DNA of 16,555 bases from Ophiosphaerella korrae (GCA_028456385.1 JALNQF010000693.1:1-16555), one strand, 5' to 3'; positions 1 to 8,412 are shown, numbered from the stretch's first letter. The notes: a model not told the origin generated them from the letters alone. A program made the numbers and translations.

Positions 1-322
1 TATATAAAAATTTTATTAAATAACTTAGAAACTATATAAATACTCTATAAATAACCTCTTAGATATTAGATCTAGAGCTCTTAAGAGAAAGGTATTATAA
101 GTAAAAAATAAAAGTAGTATCTTTAAAGTCTTAAGCTATAAATACTCTAAAATAAAAATAATAGCTAATATAAAAAATAAAGGTAGTATAACTTAAGCTT
201 TATATTAGGTAATAGTACTAATAAGGCTAGTATTCTCCTAAAGTAAGCTTAGGTAAGTTATAGCTATAGCTAAAGTTAGATTAGTAGTTTGTAGATAATA
301 TATAGTAACTAATACCTAAAAA
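1..322. other. Unassigned A/T-rich flank left of element A
   Basis: No coding frame or element end is recognisable in these 322 bases. They have the same CA/TG-poor composition as the rest, so they were probably themselves a repeat hit by RIP. One small direct repeat is visible: 102-120 and 171-189 share AAAAAATAAA, then A or G, then GTAGTAT, 69 bp apart. This DNA was continuous with 7354 onward before element A inserted, judging from the AAAAA repeat on both sides of A. Confidence 0.6.
318..322. repeat. Target-site duplication of element A, left copy
   Basis: AAAAA directly before the 5' LTR; the same five bases follow the 3' LTR at 7349-7353. Five bp is the usual duplication for Ty3/Gypsy integrases. 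A homopolymer is weak evidence by itself, but it fits LTR ends set independently by the 429-bp alignment. Confidence 0.55.
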
Positions 323-751
323 TATTATAGGTGTAATAGAAGAAATCGAGATAGAACTAATTAGTCCTAATCTAGGCGCTAACAAAGTATAGGACGAGTA
401 GAGTAACAACCTTAATTAGGAGACTACATATAACTAGGATACCTAGGCTAATCTATAATTTATAGACTCTTAGTATTAATAGATTATAAATTAAGACAAT
501 CTATAATCTACTAGTTTTAGTAACTATAGATTATAGATTATAACAAGTATATAGTTAGTAAGATATATATTGTTAAGATAGTATTAGTAATTTAATCTTT
601 TAACTATAGAACGCTAATATAAGATAGTTATAAAACATCTTCTATTGTTTATAAGTTATTATAGATTATAACCTAAGCTTTTACTATTAACTCTTAATCT
701 ACTAATACTCTTTAGGTACTAGGAAGTCAACCCTAGTAATAACTTGTTACA
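323..751 (+). repeat. 5' LTR of element A
   Basis: Aligns without gaps to 6920-7348. It starts TATTATAGGTG, probably TGTTATAGG before RIP, and ends TTGTTACA, giving the TG...CA ends of an LTR. By eye the two LTRs differ at about 23 positions, all C/T or G/A. The start was placed at 323 rather than at the TGTAATAG at 332 because identity with the 3' copy extends to 323 and the polypurine tract of the 3' copy ends exactly there. The LTR would carry promoter, RNA start and polyadenylation signals; none can be placed with confidence after RIP. Confidence 0.9.
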
Positions 752-809
752 CCTTACTAATTTAGTTATTACGAGAAGAAAAGCGTAAGTAGTATATAGT
801 CTAGCTAAT
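752..809 (+). other. Leader of element A, no recognisable primer-binding site
   Basis: This is the short stretch between the 5' LTR and the first gag codon. A tRNA primer-binding site normally lies at or within a few bases of the LTR end and begins TGG. Here the LTR is followed by CCTTACTAATTTAG, where I see no match to a tRNA 3' end even if C-to-T and G-to-A changes are allowed. Either RIP has hidden it, or the element primed differently (for example self-priming, as known for Tf1), or the LTR end is misplaced by a few bases. Confidence 0.4.
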
Positions 810-1862
810 ATAATAGTAGAAAGTTTAACTAAAATAAGTAAAGCCCCTAAGAGTAGTTATAAGTCTAATAGTACTATATAGGAAATAATTAAAGACTAAA
901 TTAATAATCTAATCTTAGATAAAGAAGATATAAAAATAGTAATTAATACTTTAAAAATATAGAACAAGGAACTATAAGATTATACAAAGTAGAATAAAGT
1001 ATAGATTAAAGCTATTATTAAAGGTTAGAATTAGATAGAACTAATTATATAACGTCTAGTAATAAGTACGATAAAGAAACTACTTAAGATACTTGTCTTT
1101 AAGAAGTTTAACAAAACAAGAGAGAAACTAAGACCCTTTATTACTTTAGTATAACTCTAGATAGATATATAAGTACTATACTTTAATATAGAAGAAAAAA
1201 AAGTAATATATATTAGGTTGTACCTTAAAGAAGACGCGATAAGATAGTATAAACCTTACTAGATAGACTATATAATATACTCTCTAATAACCTAGAAGGA
1301 TAAAACTAGAGCTATTTTTAGAAGTTACGAGTACTTTACTAAACAAATAAGAGTAGTATTTAGGGATATAGACGTTACCTAATAAGCTAAAGAATAGCTA
1401 GAAAAGCTTATACAAAGTTAAAGTATTCTAAAGTACGTATTATAGTTTAAATAACTATCCTAGAATATAGAATAGAATAAGTTAGCTTTAATATTACAAT
1501 TTAAGTAAGGACTAAACTCTAAGATCTAATACAAGATAATATATATAGAGAAACTAAGGACACTAGAAGCTCTAAAGTAATAGGTAATACAAATTAATAA
1601 TAATCTTTAAGAATAGAAAAAGAATAAATATAGAGGTTATACCTAGAACTATAATAAAGGAGACTCTATAATCCTTAACGCTAATAAAGATAAAAAGAAA
1701 AAGAAGAATAAAGACTTTACATACTTTAATTGTAGTAAACTAGGCTACTATATAAAAGACTACTAATTGTAAAAGAAGAAGGATATAGTATATTATAAAT
1801 ATAGGAAACCTAGACACTTTATAAAGGACTACAAGAATAAGAACCTAAAGAAAGAAACCTAG
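810..1862 (+). pseudogene. Gag part of element A with two zinc knuckles
   Basis: Gag would form the virus-like particle and package element RNA. A capsid-like block at about 1100-1500 reads EKLRPFITL near its start and, further on, the acidic-then-aromatic pattern of Ty3/Gypsy capsid proteins. Near the C-terminus are two degraded CX2CX4HX4C knuckles. In the first (1722-1763) only the second Cys survives (TGT at 1731) and the other three ligands are Tyr. In the second (1791-1832) only His survives (CAC at 1815). Lys-rich stretches surround the knuckles, as usual for nucleocapsid. Many TAG/TAA replace Gln or Trp. The Gag/linker boundary is approximate. Confidence 0.8.
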
Positions 1863-2999
1863 TTAAAGATAACTAAAAAGAAGAAAGAAGCACTATAAGT
1901 ATAGGCTAAACCTTAAGAGAAAGTAGCTAGGAGTAAAGAAATATAATATATAATACTCTATTAGACCTTTTGTTATAAAGATAACTACTATATATATCTT
2001 TCTAGTAAATAGAGAGTAAGATACTTCTTATAATAGAGATAGAAAGTAGCTATAATAAAAGAAAGAATAAAAGCTTAGCTAGAAGAAATAGCCTAAGTAA
2101 TAGACTTACTAGTAGAAGATCTAGAAGGGGAAGAGCTCCTAGTACTATTAATCTAGGCTAAAGGACTAGTACTAGATAAAGAGACTACTACGACTACCTC
2201 TAAAGGACTATAAAGAAGTAAGAGATAAGTTAGTATAAGAGATATAGAGTATACCTAGCTAATAATATATAGTTATAATAGCTATATAATAAGTAATATA
2301 GAGGAATAAAATAAAGAATAGAAGTTTATTTAGAAATACTTACTAGTTATAAGTATAGAAGAAGCGTATAAAGACTAAAAAGAACGCAATCTTAAAGAAA
2401 TAAAGTTTATACTATTTTAAGAATAGATAAAGTAATATATAGTTATAGTAAGAAGAATACCTATAAAAAGAGAATAGTAATACTTTATAAGAAAGACGTA
2501 ATAGATTAATAAAGCCTATATACTAAGAGTACTAGTAGTATACTATATCCTAATAATAGATATACCTAGTAGAAGTAAATACTAAGAAGGAGATAATAAA
2601 ATAATAGATCTAAAACACCTAGTATACTTTAAAGTATTATAGATATTATACCTAGATAAGAATTATATTATATATAGAAACCTTAAAGCAAATAATAGTA
2701 TATAGCTTATAAGGAGAAAAGGCTATAACTATATAAGAGTAATTCTAGTAGAAAATATCTAAGGATAGGAAGTAATCTTAGAAGATAGATACGTAGTAGT
2801 AAGACTAGGCCTAAAACTATCTAAGAAATACGTCTAAGGAGGACTATAGTATAAATATATATATAATAAATATCTAAAATATAAAGAATATAAACTTAAA
2901 GTAGGCCTATAGCCTTAAAAAGATAGATAATTTACAAAGTTACCTAAGTAAGAAAAACTAGAAAGTATAGGAGGCCTATATATTATAAAAATAAGTATA
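1863..2999 (+). pseudogene. Long linker between nucleocapsid and protease, element A
   Basis: About 380 codons in the gag-pol frame lie between the second zinc knuckle and protease, much more than most Ty3/Gypsy elements have. I recognise no domain. Visible features are an acidic Leu-rich segment around 2070-2150 (reading EDLEGEELLVL near 2118), a Thr run (four ACN codons) near 2186, and a Lys/Tyr-rich part after 2800. Element B keeps the last 470 bp of it (7944-8412) at the same offset as pol, so the linker belongs to the element and is not an insertion. It may be a Gag extension or a spacer in the polyprotein. Confidence 0.6.
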
Positions 3000-3290
3000 T
3001 ACTAAGGAAAGAAAGTATAATTAATAATTAATAGTAGAGCTACAAGAAACTTTATATTAAAGAAGTTTATAGAAATATAGGGAATAAAGTATATAATAAA
3101 GAAATACCCTTAATAACTAAGTACGATTAAAGGAAAACTATTCTAAGAACTAATATAGTTTAAGATAGTACCTTTAACACTAAGGTTAGAAGGACTAGAA
3201 ATTAAGAATATAGTTATAGATATAACAACAATTAATAACAAATAAGATATAATATTAGGTATACTATAGTTATAGATAACTAACTTATAC
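3000..3290 (+). pseudogene. Aspartic protease domain, element A
   Basis: The retropepsin would cut the polyprotein. The catalytic D-S/T-G-A box reads I-N-S-R-A at 3027-3041: Asp is now Asn (AAT 3030-3032) and Gly is Arg (AGA 3036-3038), both single G-to-A changes. About 70 codons later, D-I-I-L-G at 3246-3260, followed by a TAG where Trp is usual, is the conserved C-terminal half of the fold (usually ILG-PWL). With the catalytic Asp gone, the domain is dead apart from its stop codons. Confidence 0.8.
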
Positions 3291-3399
3291 ATTAATTAGA
3301 AGATAAAGAAAATTAACTACTATAGAATAGATACGTTAAAGGCCTACAAGAACACCTACAAGAGAGAATTCCTAAAAGAATATAAGAAATAGGAAGAAT

Positions 3400-4330
3400 A
3401 GCTTATAGAACCTAAAGATTACCTTCTAGAATATTAACTATAGGACTTAGTAATAGAAATAGAAGAAGAAAAAGATATAAAGTAGAGCCTAGTCTACTAG
3501 AAAATAGAAGAAGAATTAAAGATTAAATAAGTATTTATCTAAAACGCAATAAAGAAAAGATAGATAAGAGAATCTAAATCTTTAGTAGCTTATAGACTTA
3601 TCTTTATAGATAAGAAAAAAACAAGTAATAAAAGACCTTATATAAACTTTAGAAAAACTAACGTAGTTATAAATAAGAACTAATACCTCTTACTAAAGAT
3701 AGACGTAATATAAGATAAACTATAGAAGGTAACAATCTTTACAAAGTTAGATATCTAGAACGCCTATTACTAAATTAGAATTAAAGAAGGTAATAAATAG
3801 AAAATAGTATTTAGAACATAATAAAGATTATATAAATATTTAGTTATACTATTTAGCTTAATAAATATACTAGTAGTATTCTAAGAAAGGATTAATATAG
3901 TACTAAGAGAGTACTTAGATATATTTATATTTATATACTTAGACAATATCCTTATATTCTTAGAAATAGAGGAAGAATATATATAATATATATATAAAGT
4001 ACTAGAAAAACTAGTAAAAGCTAAAATATTTCTTAAGATAAGAAAATACAAGTTCTATACAAAAGAAATAGATTTCCTAGAGTTTATTATAGAACTAGGA
4101 AAGATTAAAATTAATCTAAAGAAGATTAAGTTAATTAATAAATAGCTAATACTAAGAAACCTAAAAGAGGTATAATAATTTTATAGGCTAGCTAACTTTT
4201 ATAGAAAGTTAATAGTAAGATAGTCTAAAGATATAAAACTAATAACAAAACTTATAAAAAAAGATACGCTATTTAAATAGATAAAGGAATGCAACAAGGT
4301 ATTTAAGAAGATTAAGAAGAAGTTTATAGA
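3400..4330 (+). pseudogene. Reverse transcriptase domain, element A
   Basis: Clear Ty3/Gypsy RT blocks in the right order: R-P-Y-I-N-F-R-K-T-N at 3633-3662, the F-T-K-L-D-I block near 3738, L-V-I-L-F-S-L-I-N-I near 3843 (family consensus LVMPFGLTNA), and the active-site box Y-L-D-N at 3936-3947 where YLDD is required. The second Asp is AAT, a G-to-A change from GAT. Stops replace Gln/Trp throughout. The segment before 3600 is more divergent than usual for the PK-pre-RT stretch, so the N-terminal limit is approximate. Near 4286 the sequence K-E-C-N-K-V-F keeps a Cys and the element's only visible ATG. Confidence 0.88.
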
Positions 4331-4367
4331 AAACCTAGTTATTAGAATATATAACCTAGATCTACTA

Positions 4368-4745
4368 GTAATAGTAAAAATAGACGTATCTAACTTAGTC
4401 TATAGAATAGCACTAATATAGGAAGACCTAGAGACTAAAAAAGAATACTTAGTTAAGTACTTCTCTAAGAAAATAAAGATAGTAGAACTTAACTACCTAA
4501 TCTATAATAAAGAAATACTAGTAATCTATAAAGTATTTAAGTAATAGAGAGTATACCTATAAGGAGTAAAATATTAGATAAAGGTCTATATAGACTATAA
4601 GAATCTTATAGAATTTATAATAAATAAAGAATTATTATAATACTATATAAGATAGTAAGAATACTTATTAACGTTTAATATAAAAATTATATACACGAAA
4701 GAGAAAGATAATTAGTTTATAGACGCCCTTAGTAAAAGGCTAGAC
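4368..4745 (+). pseudogene. RNase H domain, element A
   Basis: This domain would degrade the RNA strand of the RNA:DNA hybrid. It opens with K-I-D-V-S-N at 4380-4397 (family D-A-S), continues with Y-F-S-K-K-I and E-L-N-Y near 4460-4500, then V-Y-I-D-Y-K-N-L near 4590 (family VYTDHKNL, His now Tyr), and ends with D-A-L-S-K-R at 4722-4739 (family ADALSR). Spacing matches the family. Several in-frame TAG/TAA, for instance at the Gln-Trp pair before R-V-Y-L. Confidence 0.85.
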
Positions 4746-4949
4746 TTACAAGAAGAAGTAAGTACTACTAGTATAGTTTTAGTTAAGAATAAAGAAGGAT
4801 ACTTAGTCTTAAATATATATAAAATAGCTATAACACTTAAAAAGAAGAGTAGCAAGCTAAATAAATAGATTTAGAAAATAATAAAAGAAGTATCTAAAGA
4901 AATAGAAAAACTAGAAATCTAAGAAGGATTTATATAAGCCTATAGAAGA

Positions 4950-6010
4950 ATATATATCCTAAAGAAGATCTAGAGAGAATTTATACAATAATTCTATAAA
5001 TTACTAGTATATAGTTACTAAAGTATTAAGAAAATATTAGATAGACTACTATAAGACTACTATATTTTAAAAGCAAGATAATTAGTAATAGAGGTACTAC
5101 AAGACTATATAGAATATTAAAAGAATAAATATAATAGATATATACTATATAGAATATTACAACTAGTAGAAGTACTAGAATAACTATAGAGAGTTATTAC
5201 AATAGACTTTATTACAAAGTTACTAAAGTCTAAAGACCTAATATTAGGAGTTAAATATAATAGAATCTTAATAATAGTAGATAAGCTTATAAAGTATATA
5301 TACTTTAGACTATATAAAGAAAAAAGTAAGATAGAAGTTACTATATACTAGGTTTTAAGAACTATAATTAGTTAATATAGACTACTAGATAAGATTATTA
5401 TAGATAGAGACGTATAATTTATATTAAAACTATAGAGAACGATAATAGCGTAATTAGAAATTAAATATATAATATCTACAGCATATTACCTATAAATAGA
5501 TAGATAGTTAGAACAAATAAATTAGATAGTAGAATAATACCTAAGATACTACCTTAACTACAACTAGAACAATTAGGTATAGTTACTACTTATAGTATAG
5601 CTAGTATATAATAGTATAAAGAATATAGTAATAAGAGTATTACTCTTCTTTATAAACTATAGATTTAAACCTAACGTATACTAGATACTAAGAAATTAGA
5701 TATTTTAGTCTCTAAGAAGAGAAAACTTTGCTAATAAACTTAAAGATATATATAATTAACTAAGATAAGATATAGAATTCCTATATAATTAAATAGTAAA
5801 GTACTACAATAAGAAGTATAAAGAGAAACCTTAATTTTAAGAGGGAGAAAAAGTATAGTTAGTATAAAAGAATATTAAAAGTAAGAGACTAAGCTTAAAA
5901 TTAGACTACGTTAAAATAAGACTATATAAAATTAAGAAAGAAGTTATACTAGTTATATTTAAATTAAAGCTACTAAAAAAAATAAGAATATACCTAATAT
6001 TCTACGTAGC
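4950..6010 (+). pseudogene. Integrase with GPY/F-like module, element A
   Basis: The N-terminal HHCC zinc region (about 4980-5130) has its expected His and Cys positions turned to Tyr. The catalytic core keeps all three acidic residues: Asp at 5205-5207, Asp at 5403-5405 and Glu at 5511-5513, exactly D-65-D-35-E. The box H-P-Q-T-D-G-Q-T-E of the family appears as Y-L-stop-I-D-R-stop-L-E at 5487-5513. At about 5890-5945 the K-L-D-Y-V-K block matches the KLDHVKLGPF (GPY/F) module, and L-L-E follows near 6015. Stops at Gln/Trp sites make it non-functional. Confidence 0.88.
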
Positions 6011-6054
6011 CTTACTAGAACAAGTACTACTAGAAGTAGAACTACTAGTATACA

Positions 6055-6236
6055 AAGTAGATACGTATAGAGAATAAGAAGAATAAGAAGTTAAGAAAAT
6101 CTTATAGTACTAGTTCTAAAATAGAAGAGACTACTACTTAGTAGAATAGATAGGTATAGATAAAAAAGGATAACTATAGGAAGAAATATAGGAACTAGAA
6201 GATAATCTTAATTACTCTAAGAAACTAGAAGAGTTC
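6055..6236 (+). pseudogene. C-terminal chromodomain, element A
   Basis: A fold of about 55 residues directs integration by binding modified histone H3 in chromoviruses. After a Glu-rich stretch with V-K-K-I-L (about 6085-6105), the sequence Y-Y-L-V-E-stop-I-G-I at 6132-6158 matches Y-L-V-K-W-K-G-Y with Trp as TAG. The later E-stop-E-L-E-D-N-L fits W-E-P-x-x-N-L, and K-L-E-E-F at 6222-6236 matches the usual C-terminal helix. In element B the same residues lie 5,413 bp downstream. Confidence 0.8.
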
Positions 6237-6271
6237 TAAAGTTAAAACCCTCTAGAACGCCTAGTAGTAAA

Positions 6272-6900
6272 CTAAAAGAACTAATATTACTAATAATAGA
6301 TAGAGAGATAATAAGGACGTCTAGCGTAAGACCTACTACAGCAATACTAAACGCCTTATCTAAGTCTAGCTTAGCTTCTAGAGCTACTAACTACTTAGCT
6401 AATTTCTTATTATTTAAGGCCTTTATCTTACAAAGACAAGAGAGATAAGCTTAATTCTCTACTAGCTTACTCTACGTAAGCTCTTAGATACGCTTACACT
6501 TAGCTTTAGCCTCTATAATTTAAGATAGTAATTTCTCTTAAGTCTAGTTAATAGCTTTCCTTATTATTATTAAGCCTAGACGCAAGAATAAGTATAATAA
6601 ACTTATACTTAGAAAGAGAAATACTAGATATATTATAAGAGCTACGTATATTTATATAAATATACGCCTTATAAGCTTTACTATTGTTTATAGAAATAAT
6701 ATAAGGAAAAGACTTAGAGTTTAACTTAAAAGAAGTATAATAAGAGTAAAGAAATATTTTAATACTATTATATAATACGCAATTAGTAAGAAAGTAGTAA
6801 TAATATATAGATAAAATAGTTATAAAAGAGAATAAAGAACTCTACATTAATAAAGAAACTAGACTAATAACTTTAGCTCTAGGATAGGTAAACTAGGACC
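6272..6900 (-). pseudogene. Candidate antisense gene between pol and 3' LTR, element A
   Basis: On the minus strand, codons whose plus-strand triplets start at 1 mod 3 (for example 6547) give a mostly readable frame. It has a hydrophobic N-terminal half (K-Y-F-F at 6748-6759, then Y-L-V-F-L-F-L-S-I-S around 6605-6635), then R-K-A-I-N at 6547-6561, then a Lys/Glu/Ala/Leu-rich part that looks helical (E-A-K-A-K near 6500, L-V-A-L-E-A-K-L-D-L near 6370). In-frame TAA/TAG are few enough to be Gln or Trp after RIP. Element B has the same frame with length differences of 12 and 15 nt only. I do not recognise the product; its start is unknown, and the end at 6272 is placed from B. It could still be non-coding. 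Confidence 0.4.
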
Positions 6901-6905
6901 TACCT

Positions 6906-6919
6906 AAGAGGAGAGATAG
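6906..6919 (+). promoter_or_regulatory. Polypurine tract of element A
   Basis: AAGAGGAGAGATAG lies directly before the 3' LTR. It would prime plus-strand DNA synthesis. Elements B (AGAGAGAGGAATAG) and D (AAGAAAGGGGAATAG) have matching tracts ending in ATAG just before TATTATA, which supports the LTR start in all three. Confidence 0.75.
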
Positions 6920-7348
6920 TATTATAAGTATAATAGAAGAAATCGAGATAGAACTAATTAGTCTTAATCTAGGCGCTAATAAAGTATAAGATAAGTAGAG
7001 TAACAACTTTAATTAAGAGACTATATATAACTAGGATACCTAGGCTAATCTATAATCTATAGACTCTTAGTATTAATAGATTATAGATTAAGACAATCTA
7101 TAATCTACTAGTCTTAGTAACTATAGATTATAGATTACAACAAGTATATAGTTAGTAAGATATATATTATTAGGATAGTATTAGTAATTTAATCCTTTAA
7201 CTATAGAACGCTAATATAAGATAGTTGTAAAACATCTTCTATTATTTATAAGTTATTATAGATTATAACCTAAGCTTTTACTATTAACTCTTAATCTACT
7301 AATACTCTTTAGGTACTAAGAAGTTAACCCTAGTAATAACTTATTATA
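6920..7348 (+). repeat. 3' LTR of element A
   Basis: Gap-free 429-bp match to 323-751, differing at about 23 positions, all transitions. Relative to the 5' copy it has lost C or G at about 16 sites and kept them at about 7, so each LTR mutated independently after insertion. It ends TTATTATA where the 5' copy keeps TTGTTACA. At 7226-7228 it keeps TGT, showing that a TATAAAA string in the 5' LTR is an artefact of RIP. Confidence 0.9.
7046..7136. repeat. Cluster of inverted AATCTATAATCT motifs inside the LTR
   Basis: Four copies of one 12-bp motif alternate in orientation: forward near 7047, reverse at 7078-7089, forward at 7095-7106, reverse near 7123. The middle pair forms a perfect 13-bp inverted repeat (7077-7089 and 7095-7107) with a 5-base loop. 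The 5' LTR has the same arrangement near 450-540, slightly broken by mutation. In element B this place is taken by a different 54-bp tandem repeat, suggesting that the U3 part of these LTRs carries repeated regulatory motifs. Confidence 0.7.
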
Positions 7349-7353
7349 AAAAA
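7349..7353. repeat. Target-site duplication of element A, right copy
   Basis: AAAAA directly after the 3' LTR, matching 318-322. Confidence 0.55.
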
Positions 7354-7943
7354 GCTATAAGTTATTTAAGAGGAAGAAAGCTTTTAGAGACTTAATATCT
7401 TTATTCTCTTTTATTAATATTAATATTTTAGCTAAAAGGCTTAAGTTACTCTCTAACTATATATATAGTTAGCGCTAGATACTAGACTATTTATAGAGTA
7501 GAGCTAAATTATAAATCTAAATTATTTTAGATCTAATAGTTTAAGTACCTTACTACTAATAAGATAAGAAAGGAGTTTATAAGTTAAAGTAAGTTTTACT
7601 TTCTCTTTAAGCTAGAAGCTCTTAATTAAGTATAGTAGCTTAATAGGACTAAGCTCTATATAAAGAGAGAAGTATATAGTAAAGTATTATAAAGAAAGGA
7701 ATAGTAAAAAAAAAGAAGAGTAAGTAGTTACTAAAGAAATACAAGTACTAAAAGCTTATAAAGAAGTAAACTATTAAAGAAGAGAAGTAGAGAAGAGTAT
7801 AGCTAATAGGCCTTTAGGTTATAAGATATAATCTATAAGAGTATAAATAATATTTAGAGTTAGTTTAGCTAATAAAGTTTAAGTTCTCTTAAACTAATAA
7901 GCTCTTAGGCTCTAGATTTATATTAGGTATATAACTTTATAAT
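7354..7943. other. Unassigned DNA between elements A and B
   Basis: These 590 bases match neither LTR nor internal parts of A at the equivalent position. They are the right flank of the A insertion and should join 1-322. The last 300 bases are purine-rich on the plus strand, with long Lys/Glu/Arg-rich frames (for instance around 7653-7790), but I recognise no protein. Just before the B junction the sequence reads ATATAACTTTATA. It may be a remnant of another repeat. Confidence 0.5.
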
Positions 7944-8412
7944 ACTAGTAGTATACTATATCTTAATAATAGATATACCTAAGAGAGATAAATACTAAGA
8001 AGGAGATAACAAAATAATAGATCTAAAATATCTAGTATATTTTAAAGTATTATAGATATTATACCTAGATAAGAATTATATTATATATAAGAACTCTAAA
8101 GTAAATAATAATATATAACTTACTAGAAAAAGAAGCTATAACTATATAAGAGTAATACTAGTAAAAGATATTTAGAGATAAGAAATAATCCTAGAAGATA
8201 GATACTTAGTAGTAAGGCTAAAAATAAAACTATCTAAGAAATACGTCTAAAGAGGACTATAGTATAGATATATAAATAATAAATATCTAAAATATAAAGA
8301 ATATAAACTTAGAGTAAAGCTATAGTCTTAAAAAGATAGATAATTTATAAAATTACTTAAGTAAAAATAACTAGAAAGTATAAGAAGCTTATATATTATA
8401 AAGAAAAGTATA

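Larger units (their letters stand above)
810..6239 (+). pseudogene. gag-pol polyprotein of element A, single frame, inactivated by RIP
   Basis: Codons beginning at positions divisible by 3 read through every domain: gag knuckles (1722, 1791), protease (3012), RT (3624), RNase H (4383), integrase (5202), chromodomain (6129). Gag and pol were therefore one polyprotein of about 1,800 codons with no frameshift, as in some other fungal chromoviruses. The start is probably ATA at 810 or 813, an ATG changed by RIP. The end is probably near 6237-6239, just after the chromodomain. In-frame TAG and TAA sit where Gln or Trp is expected, for example in the integrase motif around 5490-5520. Only one ATG was seen on this strand within the element, at about 4289. 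Confidence 0.88.
323..7348 (+). mobile_element. Element A: complete, RIP-inactivated Ty3/Gypsy chromovirus LTR retrotransposon
   Basis: Two LTRs of exactly 429 bp (323-751, 6920-7348) enclose a gag-pol region in one frame. Domain order is gag with two CCHC knuckles, protease, RT, RNase H, integrase, chromodomain; RT before integrase defines Ty3/Gypsy and the C-terminal chromodomain defines chromoviruses. A polypurine tract abuts the 3' LTR and AAAAA flanks both ends. Total length is 7,026 bp. Every domain is broken by stop codons explained by C-to-T or G-to-A changes, with no sign of large deletion. It retains more CA and TG than elements B and D and is therefore probably the most recent arrival. 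It cannot make functional proteins. Confidence 0.93.

Noticed and set aside
332..340. TGTAATAG at 332 as the LTR start
   Set aside because: It gives a neat TGTAA/TTACA end pair, but identity between the two LTRs extends to 323, and the polypurine tracts of A, B and D all abut the TATTATA that corresponds to 323.
629..635. TATAAAA string in the 5' LTR as a promoter TATA box
   Set aside because: The 3' LTR keeps TGT at the homologous position (7226-7228), so TATA here was created by a G-to-A change. Such strings are everywhere in this sequence.
4285..4300. ATG at about 4289 as a start codon
   Set aside because: It is out of frame with pol and lies inside the RT frame, where K-E-C-N-K-V-F is read across it. 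It is merely a surviving TG/CA site.
810..6239. Active element using an alternative genetic code in which TAA/TAG are read as Gln
   Set aside because: TAG also replaces Trp (for example in the chromodomain LVKWKGY), catalytic residues and zinc ligands are lost, and ATG is missing, so the stops are mutations and not reassigned codons.
7040..7140. Alternating inverted motifs as a CRISPR-like array
   Set aside because: The copies alternate in direction, lack regular spacers, and occur in both LTRs of a retrotransposon.
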